The notes under the pieces are model-generated. The model made no database searches. It had not been told where the DNA came from and was given only the letters and a program-made list of their open reading frames with translations. Shown here one piece after another: positions 56,486-64,000 of a DNA stretch of 64,000 nucleotides. The DNA is from JAQBDA01 sp963709875 (GTDB lineage: Bacteria > Chloroflexota > Anaerolineae > Anaerolineales > UBA4823). Numbering within the stretch: the first letter of the stretch is position 1; every line of letters begins with the position of its first letter. The stretch covers positions 62,001 to 126,000 of the forward strand of contig CAVPYB010000002.1 in NCBI GenBank assembly GCA_963709875.1, given 5' to 3'. The translations under genes were made by a program, and so were the position numbers.

Positions 56486-57265
56486 TTAGACTTCATTGAC
56501 CCTGCCGCGGCGTAGAACGATGATCTCTGCCATGATGCTGAGGGCGATCTCCTCGGGTGTTTCAGCACCCAGGTCGAGCCCCATTGGTGAGTGAACCCTT
56601 CCCAGCACTTCCTCAGACACCCCTAGCTCCGAGAGCTGGGTTCGGGTCGTCTCCCAGCGCCGCCGGGAACCGAGTACTCCGATATAAGCGGCTGGCGAAT
56701 TCAGCAGACCGGGTAGTCCGAGGACATCGATATCCACACCACGGGTTGTGAGAACAATATACGTCCACTGATTGATCCTTATCTGCTCGGGCAGCTCTCG
56801 CATCTGTACCGGATAATAGCCATCTGCATCCGGGATCTGTTCCGGTGTACATAATTCTTCCCGGTCGTCGCTTACCAACACCCGGAAGTTCAACCACTTT
56901 GCCAGCCGGGCAACTTCTTTACCCACATGTCCACAGCCGATCACAATGACAGCAGGTGTTGGAATTATCGGTTCCACGTATATCTCCATCAGACCGTCGC
57001 ACACCCCAGGGTCGCCACGGTCGGTATCTCCCAGGTTGTATTCGACCACACGCGTCCTACCATCCTGCATGGCTTGCAGGGCTTCCTGAACTACCAAGCT
57101 TTCCATCTCGCCACCACCGATCGTCCCGGACTGGCGTCCATCCGGGAAGACGAGCATCTTGCTGGCAGTTCCCCGGGGGGTGGAGCCGGTAGTGCGCACA
57201 ACGGTACATATTGCCCCAGCCTCGTTCTCATCCTCAAGTCTGGCAACAGCCTGGTAAATACTCAT
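56486..57265 (-). CDS. xdhC: XdhC-family molybdenum cofactor maturation protein
   Basis: 259 residues with the N-terminal XdhC_CoxI domain (RTTGSTPRGTASKMLVF, TIGGGEME) and the C-terminal Rossmann-like domain (VIVIGCGHVGKEVARLA, GVLGSRRRWETT). XdhC binds and protects sulfurated molybdenum cofactor before insertion into xanthine dehydrogenase. It lies between the CBS-pyrophosphatase and the FAD/2Fe-2S gene. Confidence 0.93.
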   Translation of the reverse strand: MSIYQAVARLEDENEAGAICTVVRTTGSTPRGTASKMLVFPDGRQSGTIGGGEMESLVVQEALQAMQDGRTRVVEYNLGDTDRGDPGVCDGLMEIYVEPIIPTPAVIVIGCGHVGKEVARLAKWLNFRVLVSDDREELCTPEQIPDADGYYPVQMRELPEQIRINQWTYIVLTTRGVDIDVLGLPGLLNSPAAYIGVLGSRRRWETTRTQLSELGVSEEVLGRVHSPMGLDLGAETPEEIALSIMAEIIVLRRGRVNEV

Positions 57266-57266
57266 C

Positions 57267-58610
57267 TTACCGCTCCAATAAGCCTAATACTACCGGTAAT
57301 AATTGTTTCTTACGAGAGACAACACCTTCTGCCAGTCGGGTTCCATCCACCTGCAATGGGTATGGCAGCCCTCCTAGCTCGGGTGGCTCGTCCGTGATCA
57401 ACAACCGGCTCGAACCACTGACGATGTCGGTCACCATTAGCATAGCAAAGTCCAGGCCGCGCGACCGGCGCAGCTGGTCCAATGCCTGCTTTAGCGCCTG
57501 GAGGTGCTCCTCGAGCTGTACCAGGCTGTTCACCTCCGCCTGGGCGATAGCAAAATCGATATTATCTGCCTGGTAAATTTTCAAGTCTGTGCTGACGATC
57601 TCCTGGGCATCGCGCGTCTCCAATCCGGCGCCAGCGTTGAACACCTGCCTGCCGAAGGACTCTACCGTCTCACCCGCCAATGTCCCGTTGCGCACGAACG
57701 CCCATCGACCCAGCCGCTCCGCCGCGGCCTGGTCCCTGTCGGTGGTGGTTGGTGATTTCAATATCAGGGTATCCGAGAGCAAGCCTGCCAGCAGAATACC
57801 CGCCAGCGCCGGTGGGGCGCTCAATCCGGCTTCTTCGATCCTCTCCGAAACCAGCGTGCTTGTCGAACCGACCACATCTACAGAGAATTTGATCGGCATG
57901 TGAGTGGAAGGATTACCCAGCCGGTGGTGGTCCAATATTTCGACCAGCTCGGCTTCGTCCAGCGATCCGACGGATTGGCTCGGCTCGTTATGATCCACCA
58001 GGATCAGCCGCAATCGGGGTGGGTTCAGCACGTCTCTCTGCCGGCTGACCCCCAAATATGTCCCATTCTCATCCACGATCAAGAAATCGCTGTGCTCCTC
58101 GCGCAGTATCTGCTGGATGACATCTCGAATACGGGTCTTGACTTGAAAGCGAGGTACCTTGGTATCGGTCGCCTCTCGACACGGGAGATCCAGTATCTCG
58201 CTGATGCGCATCTCCTGGCGACGAGGGTGTGGACCGACCAGCTTCCCAAACAAGTTGAACAGACTCGAGCCATTGATCAATCCGCAGGGAGTTCCATCCT
58301 GCTCGACGACCGGCGCAATGCCGCCAGTCCGGCTGGTGATTGCCCAGGCATCGCGCAGCGGACTATCTGGATAGACGGTATCTAAACGCCGCATAACCAA
58401 TTCGAATATCGGTGAAGCATCTGTCAGCAGCAGCGGGGCTTCGAGCCTCAGGTGTTTCAACACCCAAGTTGTTTGCGGGTTGGTTACCCCTGTCCTGGCT
58501 GCAAGGGCATCGACCTGATCGCGCTCGCGCAGCAGCCAGGCATACCCCATGGCAGAAGCGATTGAATCGGTATCCGGGTTCACATGCCCGATGACGTAGA
58601 TCTGGCTCAT
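57267..58610 (-). CDS. manganese-dependent (family II) inorganic pyrophosphatase with CBS insert
   Basis: 447 residues. The DHH core is present: GHVNPDTDSIASAMGYA at the start, VDHNEPSQ and DHHRLGNPST near 220-240, then LSDTLILKSPTTT. A pair of CBS-like segments (residues of about 70-200) interrupts the core, as in CBS-PPases that respond to adenine nucleotides. It hydrolyses pyrophosphate. The start overlaps the MscS stop (ATGA). Confidence 0.92.
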   Translation of the reverse strand: MSQIYVIGHVNPDTDSIASAMGYAWLLRERDQVDALAARTGVTNPQTTWVLKHLRLEAPLLLTDASPIFELVMRRLDTVYPDSPLRDAWAITSRTGGIAPVVEQDGTPCGLINGSSLFNLFGKLVGPHPRRQEMRISEILDLPCREATDTKVPRFQVKTRIRDVIQQILREEHSDFLIVDENGTYLGVSRQRDVLNPPRLRLILVDHNEPSQSVGSLDEAELVEILDHHRLGNPSTHMPIKFSVDVVGSTSTLVSERIEEAGLSAPPALAGILLAGLLSDTLILKSPTTTDRDQAAAERLGRWAFVRNGTLAGETVESFGRQVFNAGAGLETRDAQEIVSTDLKIYQADNIDFAIAQAEVNSLVQLEEHLQALKQALDQLRRSRGLDFAMLMVTDIVSGSSRLLITDEPPELGGLPYPLQVDGTRLAEGVVSRKKQLLPVVLGLLER

Positions 58611-59557
58611 AGCTCTGCTTTACTCTCCTGATACTGACCAGCCTTCGGCATTTCGGTACCATTTTGCATATAAAACCGCTGCGTAGGATACGCCAGCTCG
58701 AGATCAGGATGCTGTGCAAATTTGCGCAGGATATTCTCCCAGATAGCCTGGGTGCTGCCGCGGCGCTGGCGCGGATCGCACAAATACCGTGCCGTCAGCA
58801 GCACTCCACTAGAGACGACACCGGTGTACACAATTGGGGTGAGTTTATTATAGTGGAGTAGGAATCGCCTGGTGGCATCCTTGAAGCTGGCCTCGAAATC
58901 ATGTCCTTCGGCATTGACCTGCGCTTCAATAATCTCTTGCAGCAAGCTCTTCCCCTTTTCCCAGTTGCTCTCGAAGGTGATCAGAACAGGGATCTCATTC
59001 CAGATAAAATTTGACCCTTTGGTGTAATTTGCAACTGTGCTGGTAAACACTAACCCATTCGGGATATGCAGCACGCGTCCGGTGCTCTGATCTGCATGTA
59101 CCCAGTTGCCGATCTCCATCAAGGAAAACTGGAAAACGCGCAGATCGATGACATCCCCGGAATGAGTTCCAACCTGGATGCGGTCGCCGACTTCGAACGG
59201 TCTGCGCCAGATGATGAATACCCAACCGAAGAAATTGGCGATCGGGTCTTTGAGAGCGATTGCCAAACCGGCGGAAAGCAGACCGAGAAAGGTCGCCAGC
59301 GATTGAACTCCGACGAACCATATGCGACCTATGGCAAGAATACCGATCGTGAAAATAGCATAACCGAAGGTCTTCTGCCACAGAAACCGCGAACGACGAT
59401 CTTCAACCCGGTCTACGAACAACCTGCGCACGAGAATGCTGATGATCCACAACACCAGCAGCATTACCAGTGTCGTGATCAGTTTTACTTGAACGTCTCC
59501 ACCGACACCCAGGTTCTGTTCCAGCCAGGCGGTAATCTGGTCAACCATCAAGCCCAC
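58607..59557 (-). CDS. MscS-family mechanosensitive channel
   Basis: About 316 residues. Several membrane segments in the first 120 residues lead to the pore helix region (FLGLLSAGLAIALKDPIANFFG) and the MscS beta domain (FEVGDRIQVGTHSGDVIDL). It opens under membrane tension to release solutes. The start is GTG at 59557 or ATG at 59548; AGGA lies 11 bases before the ATG. Confidence 0.92.
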   Translation of the reverse strand: MGLMVDQITAWLEQNLGVGGDVQVKLITTLVMLLVLWIISILVRRLFVDRVEDRRSRFLWQKTFGYAIFTIGILAIGRIWFVGVQSLATFLGLLSAGLAIALKDPIANFFGWVFIIWRRPFEVGDRIQVGTHSGDVIDLRVFQFSLMEIGNWVHADQSTGRVLHIPNGLVFTSTVANYTKGSNFIWNEIPVLITFESNWEKGKSLLQEIIEAQVNAEGHDFEASFKDATRRFLLHYNKLTPIVYTGVVSSGVLLTARYLCDPRQRRGSTQAIWENILRKFAQHPDLELAYPTQRFYMQNGTEMPKAGQYQESKAEL

Positions 59558-59581
59558 ATTCCTGATACGATCTTCACAATT

Positions 59582-62138
59582 CTATCCGGCAGATATCAAT
59601 CCACGCCAGATCTTCTCAGGTGTGACGGGGTTTTCGTCCACGTCCACCCCACAGGCATCCAGGACGGCATTTGCCACTGCCGGCGCCACGCCATCCAGCG
59701 GTATCTCGGCAACCGCCTTGACCCCAAAAGGATGGGAGGGTTCGAAGGTCTCGACGAATATCGTCTCCAAATCCGGCATTTCATGAGCGCGGAAGATATG
59801 GTAATCGCGCAGATCTCGCTCCCGGGCTTGCCCCAGGGAGTCATAGAGCATTTCTTCACACACCGCGTAGCCCAATGCCTGCACCATACCTCCCTCGATC
59901 TGCCCGGAGGCTGTGATCGGGTTGACGATCACTCCCGAAGTCAACCGCCATCACCAGCTTGTCAACCACCAGCATACCGGTTTCCACATCCACGGTCACT
60001 TCAGCGAACTGTGCCGCGAAAGGAGGCGGGGAGACGGGGGATACGTAAGAGGCAACGCCCATGATCTGCTCTTGATAGTTGTGATGCAGGGCATGGTGGG
60101 CGACCTCCGAGAGAGATACCCGACGCCCGTCCGGTGCGACGGCATGGCGGTCAATCAGCCGGATCTGATCCGCTTCCACCGGGACCTGTGCTTCACCTTC
60201 ATTCATGATCATGGCAGCTCGTATGCGGATGCGCTCGGCGACGATCTCCGCAGCCTTTACAACCGCCGCACCGGAAATATAGGTCGTACTGGAGGCATAA
60301 GCGCCTTTATCGAAGGGCGTGAAATCCGTATCCGAGGAATGGGTGATCATATCCTCCAGCAGAACGCCCAGGATCTCGGCAGCCATCTGCGCCAGCACAG
60401 TATCCGAACCGGTACCCAGGTCAGTAGCCCCGACCAGCAGGTTGAAGGAACCATCATCGTTCATCTTGATGCTGGCAGCGCCCATATCCAGGTAAGGAAT
60501 GGCTGTCCCTTGCATAACCAGGGCTGCGCCGATCCCTCTGCGCAGGTTCGGGTACCCAGCTACCTGCCTCCAGGACTCGTTCTCGAATTTCTGGTCCCAA
60601 CCGATGACCGCCTTCCCTTGAATTACACACTCCTGTAAGCCGCATGTCTCGATGGTCTCCGGACGAGGCTCACGGCCTTCGCTCCAGGCAGTACTGAACG
60701 GGTGCAGCTCCCCTGCTCGAAGGGTGTTTTTCAAGCGAAATTCCAGCGGGTCCAGATCGAGCTGGCGGGCAATCTTCTCCATATGCCGCTCGACTGCCCA
60801 ATACCCCTGTGGGACGCCGTAGCCGCGGTACGCTCCGGCTGGCGGATGGTTGGTGTAAACAATATCGGCATAGAATCTTATGTTCGGGTTCTCCCGGTAA
60901 GGGCCATCTCCCACGTATAATGCCATCGATTTGTGACCGGTATTGCCGGTCACAGTCAGCGCGTGGCAGCCATAAGCACCTGTATCGCTCAGGGCGTACA
61001 TCGAGTTGGCGGTAATCGTGCCATCTCGCTTGACGCCGGTTTTCATGTGGAAGCGCATCGGGTGGCGAGAACGGGCAGCGATAAACTCTTCCTCGCGCGT
61101 ATACTCATAGATCACCGGTCTTCCGGTCGCGATTGTCAGATGGGCAGCGACATCCTCGATCATGACCTCCTGCTTGCTGCCAAATCCACCGCCGATGCGA
61201 GGCTTGATGACCCGGATGCGCTTTATGGGCAGCTTCAGAACCGGGGCAAGTATTCGCCGTACATGGAACGGTACCTGGGTGCTTGTGCGGATCACCAGCC
61301 GGTCGTCCTCGTCCCAGTAGGTGATCACAACGTGCGGTTCGATGTGCGCTTGCTGAACCTTCGGCACCTCGTATTCGTCCTCAAAGATCATATCGGCGTC
61401 CGCGAAACCTTTATCCACATCCCCGATATCGATGCGAATCTCGGCAGCCAGGTTGCGCTGCGGGTCAGAGTCCGCAAAGTTCACGAATTCTGGCTCATCG
61501 TGCAAGCGCGGAGCACCGGGGGACATAGACTCCGCCGGGTCGAGTAATGCAGGCAGCGCTTCATACTCCACATCGATCAGCTTGAGCGCTTGCTCGGCTA
61601 TCTCTTCCGTCTCCGCGGCGACGAATGCCACCCGATCACCCACAAAGCGAACTTTATTATCCAGAGAGAATGTATCCAGAGGTCCCGGGATGGGGTCAGA
61701 CTGACCGGCGGTCGAAAAGATCACTCTGGGGAGATCGTGATAGGTGAGCACAGCCGCGACGCCAGGCAGCTGGCGCGCCCGGCTGGCGTCGATATGCTTG
61801 ATGCGTGCATGAGCTACCGGGCTGAGCAGGACTCTGGCGACAAGCATGCCGCGCGGAGCGAAATCGGCTGTGAAAGCCGGTTTTCCCTGCACCAGCTTGA
61901 CAGCGTCCACTTTCCTTTCCGGTTTGCCAACCCGCTGCCAGGTCTCCGTCTCGGGGGTCACCTGGATGCGCGGCAGAATCTGCGTCCTGGTCAGCGGCTT
62001 GCCCCCAATCTGTGGCATCACTGGTGCACCGGCGCCCCCTCCGGGTAATTCCGGACCGGGCTCTTCCGGCAGCCAGATGGTCGGAGCCGGTATCCCATGT
62101 CCGCGTCCTTCAATGGGCTCGACCCGCTCGCCGCGCAT
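59582..62138 (-). pseudogene. xanthine dehydrogenase-like molybdenum subunit (Mo subunit 2, one frameshift)
   Basis: About 851 residues after a shift near 59937. A non-conserved N-terminal segment of some 60 residues with P/G-rich sequence precedes the hammerhead domain (VGKPERKVDAVKLVQGKP). Then come PRIGGGFGSKQEV, GAYRGYGVPQG and, in the second frame, GVKAVAEIPLDGVAP with the catalytic Glu. It overlaps the 2Fe-2S gene by 29 bases and has no ribosome binding site of its own, so a 2Fe-2S-Mo fusion interrupted by one more indel is possible. No FAD gene lies beside it. Substrate unknown. Confidence 0.88.
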
Positions 62139-62613
62139 CCATCGCGGCGGCGCGCAGCACTGCCTGCACCGGCTTTAGGTAACCTGTACAGCGACATAGA
62201 ACGCCTGCAAGTGCATCCCGGACTTCTTGCTCGCTGGGGGACGGGTTGCGGCCCAGCAGCTCCTTGGCTGCCAGGACCTGAGCAGGTGTGCAGAAACCGC
62301 ACTGGATGGCACCTGTCTCGACAAAGGCATCCTGCAGGGGATGCAGCCCCTGGCTTGTCTTCCAACCGAGTTCAGGGTGCTCCCCAACCGATTCAATCGT
62401 CTCGATATGGTGACCGTCTGCCTGTGCAGCCAACAGCACACATGAGTTAACCGGTTTGCCATCCAGGAGGACAGCACACGCCCCGCAATCACCGGTCTCG
62501 CAGCCGTGCTTGACGCCGAAATATCCCAGACCACGCAGAACGTTTAACAGCTTATCCCCGGGAGATACCTGCACGTTTATCCTTGCACCGTTAATATTAA
62601 GGCTCAGCTCCAT
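62110..62613 (-). CDS. 2Fe-2S subunit of molybdenum hydroxylase
   Basis: About 167 residues from the ATG at 62613 (GGGAG eight bases upstream). It has both 2Fe-2S sites: GCETGDCGAC near residue 42 and CGFCTPA...CRCTGY near 105-140. It passes electrons from the Mo centre of subunit 2. The frame ends in a low-complexity Arg-rich tail (ARRAGRAH) that looks like an out-of-frame end, supporting the idea that it was fused to the Mo subunit. Confidence 0.88.
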   Translation of the reverse strand: MELSLNINGARINVQVSPGDKLLNVLRGLGYFGVKHGCETGDCGACAVLLDGKPVNSCVLLAAQADGHHIETIESVGEHPELGWKTSQGLHPLQDAFVETGAIQCGFCTPAQVLAAKELLGRNPSPSEQEVRDALAGVLCRCTGYLKPVQAVLRAAAMDARRAGRAH

Positions 62614-62636
62614 CAATTCTCTCCCTTCAGGGCCAA

Positions 62637-63733
62637 TCATGTACTGTCTTTAAGTCGCTCACGCAATCGCTGGCGCAGGCAGTCTATCACCTCAAGCTTA
62701 CCGGACACAGGATCGAGGAAAAACCAGCATTCCCAGCCGTTGCGAGGCGAGCCCTGGATCCCTTTTGCCACCTGGTGGATAGAGCCGCTGAACTCCTCAT
62801 GGCGGAGATGCCCGTTAGCGAGAATAACCGCACGGATATCCTGTCGTCCGTCGAAGTACAGGTTCACACCTGGTGCCAGCAGCCCGGATTTAATAGCGCT
62901 CCGAATGGGACACGCGTTTTTCTGTGCTGTCCTTCCGTCCGAAATACCTGGTCGTCGGGTGCTGCGCCGGGGATCGAATCGATGCGTGATTGCGCCAGGC
63001 TATTATAAGCTTCCTCTCTCTCGATCCCGATCCAGCGCCGGTCGAGCTTTTTGGCGACCGCACCCGTAGTTCCGGTACCGAAGAATGGGTCCAGGATGAT
63101 ATCGCCTGGGTTGGAGCTGGCTGAGATCACGCGATAGAGCAAGGATTCGGGTTTCTGCGCCGAGTGGGCTTTATTTCCATTGACTTTGATGCGCTCGCGC
63201 CCGGTGCACAGCGGCAGGTGCCAATCACTGCGCATCTGCAGGTCGCCATTCAGGGCCTTCATCGAATGGTGGTTGAACGTGTAGCGCTCACCACGCTGTT
63301 TTTGCGCCCAGATCAAAGTCTCTTGGGCATTGGTGAAGCGCACCCCCTTGAAATTCGGCATTGGGTTTGTCTTGACCCATACCACATCATTCAAGATCCA
63401 AAAATCCAGGTCCTGCAATATCGTCCCCACGCGGTATATATTGTGGTACGTACCGATCACCCAGATCGTTCCGGTGTCTTTCAGCACCCGTCGGCAGGCT
63501 GCCAGCCAGGCATGTGTGAAGCGGTCGTATTCCTTGAGACTCTCGAACCTGTCCCAGCCATCATCGACTCCTTCGACGCGGGTATGGTTGGGCCGCCACA
63601 GATCGCCGTTCAACTGCAGGTTGTACGGCGGGTCTGCAAAGATCAGGTCGATCGAGCACTCCGGCAGGTCTGCCAGAATCTCCAGACAATCCCCCTTAAG
63701 AATGGTATCTACCGGTAGTGTGGAATCAGTCAT
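62637..63733 (-). pseudogene. CcrM/HinfI-type adenine-N6 DNA methyltransferase with C-terminal RAMA-like domain (one frameshift)
   Basis: About 365 residues once a lost base near 62890 is restored. The N-terminal 280 residues form a beta-class methyltransferase: DPPYNLQL near residue 35 (catalytic) and DPFFGTGTTGAVAKKL near 220 (AdoMet site). The C-terminal part, now in another frame (62637-62867), matches the CcrM tail domain (GSIHQVAKGIQGSPRNGWECWFF). The expected chemistry is N6-adenine methylation at a GANTC-like site, without a restriction partner here. It precedes the Mo subunit 2 genes by 23 bases. Confidence 0.88.
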
Positions 63734-63800
63734 TGACCTTTACCCAGGCTGTCATAGAAAAGGCGTACATCGGGTAAATTTTATCCTATATTATTTGATT

Positions 63801-63829
63801 ATTATACTTGGCGTGCAAAGAAATGTGGA
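63801..63829 (-). promoter_or_regulatory. likely promoter of the methyltransferase operon
   Basis: On the minus strand TATAAT (63801-63806) and TCCACA (63824-63829, four of six matches) are spaced by 17 bases, 68 bases before the ATG at 63733. The rest of this 200-base gap holds nothing clear. Confidence 0.5.
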
Positions 63830-63939
63830 CTTTACAAATTGATAAGTCCGGCGGCGATAGGAAACTCTATGTATTTGAGCGCGTTGGCAACCAAGACTTA
63901 GAGTTTGCTTCATGAAGTATTCAGGTGTGTACTCGGGAG

Positions 63940-64000
63940 TCATCCAGCTTCACCGCTCAGTTCCTCCACACAGCGCTTCGCCAGTCTGGCGGCAACTTCT
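63940..64000 (-). CDS. C-terminal tail of an unidentified protein (partial)
   Basis: The minus strand reads EVAARLAKRCVEELSGEAG and then TGA (63940-63942). The composition looks like a real helical C-terminus, but 19 residues are too few to identify a family. Confidence 0.35.
   Translation of the reverse strand, partial: EVAARLAKRCVEELSGEAG

Noticed and set aside
59066..60064. 332-residue plus-strand frame
   Set aside because: Runs antisense across two unrelated conserved genes (MscS and Mo subunit 2), so it cannot be real.

Overview
The window reads as a fragment of a Chloroflexota genome, most likely class Anaerolineae (inference from gene content). The signs are lipoproteins with long Thr/Pro linkers, a GerMN lipoprotein pair, a 2-oxoacid:ferredoxin oxidoreductase, pyrophosphate-linked metabolism (pyruvate phosphate dikinase, CBS-type pyrophosphatase), maltodextrin uptake operons and molybdenum hydroxylase genes. 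No rRNA, tRNA, CRISPR array, prophage or transposase was seen.

Layout. 1-4.4 kb: partial MoxR ATPase, zinc-ribbon protein, cobalamin adenosyltransferase, DUF554 membrane protein, DsbA-like thiol protein and a GNAT/TPR/XRE operon. 5.9-10.3 kb: two sensor kinases, two response regulators and a small zinc-ribbon protein. 10.3-14.4 kb: a tdk-hpt-cca operon and a rplU-rpmA-rpmE operon with a clear promoter and terminator; its L31 carries an RNA polymerase alpha-CTD-like tail. 14.5-17.5 kb: ppdK behind a leader hairpin. 17.5-19.0 kb: two GerMN lipoproteins. 19.1-26.3 kb: a GlpA-GlpB-GlpC fusion and a four-subunit VOR-type oxidoreductase. 26.4-40.9 kb: a large maltodextrin locus under a ROK regulator, with a tandem-duplicated binding protein, two permease pairs (one MalF fused to a membrane glycosyltransferase-like domain), a second binding protein, two GH13 enzymes and an esterase; no ABC ATPase is present. 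41.0-47.1 kb: DapA-family lyase, Thr/Pro-rich protein, lipoate ligase, DUF503, RsfS, RNA ligase and a response regulator. 47.2-62.6 kb: molybdenum hydroxylase genes (two Mo subunits, FAD/2Fe-2S and 2Fe-2S partners) with their maturation factors (YqeC-MocA fusion, YqeB, XdhC), interleaved with an aminotransferase, three membrane proteins, a CBS-pyrophosphatase and MscS. 62.6-63.7 kb: a CcrM-like adenine methyltransferase. A further protein tail runs off the right edge.

The genes together suggest an anaerobic or facultative heterotroph. Starch oligomers are cut outside the cell, imported and cut again inside. Pyruvate and PEP interconvert through PPDK, branched-chain 2-oxoacids are oxidised with ferredoxin, glycerol-3-phosphate feeds electrons to the membrane, and purine-like or aldehyde substrates are handled by molybdenum hydroxylases.

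Sequence quality. At least 25 apparent single-base frameshifts break otherwise intact, conserved genes between 3.5 and 41 kb and again near 60-63 kb; several lie in C or G runs. They hit housekeeping genes such as cca and often compensate each other, so most are probably sequence errors. Broken genes are annotated here across their full span. The fusions reported were checked for in-frame continuity at the junction, but each should be confirmed in a better assembly.
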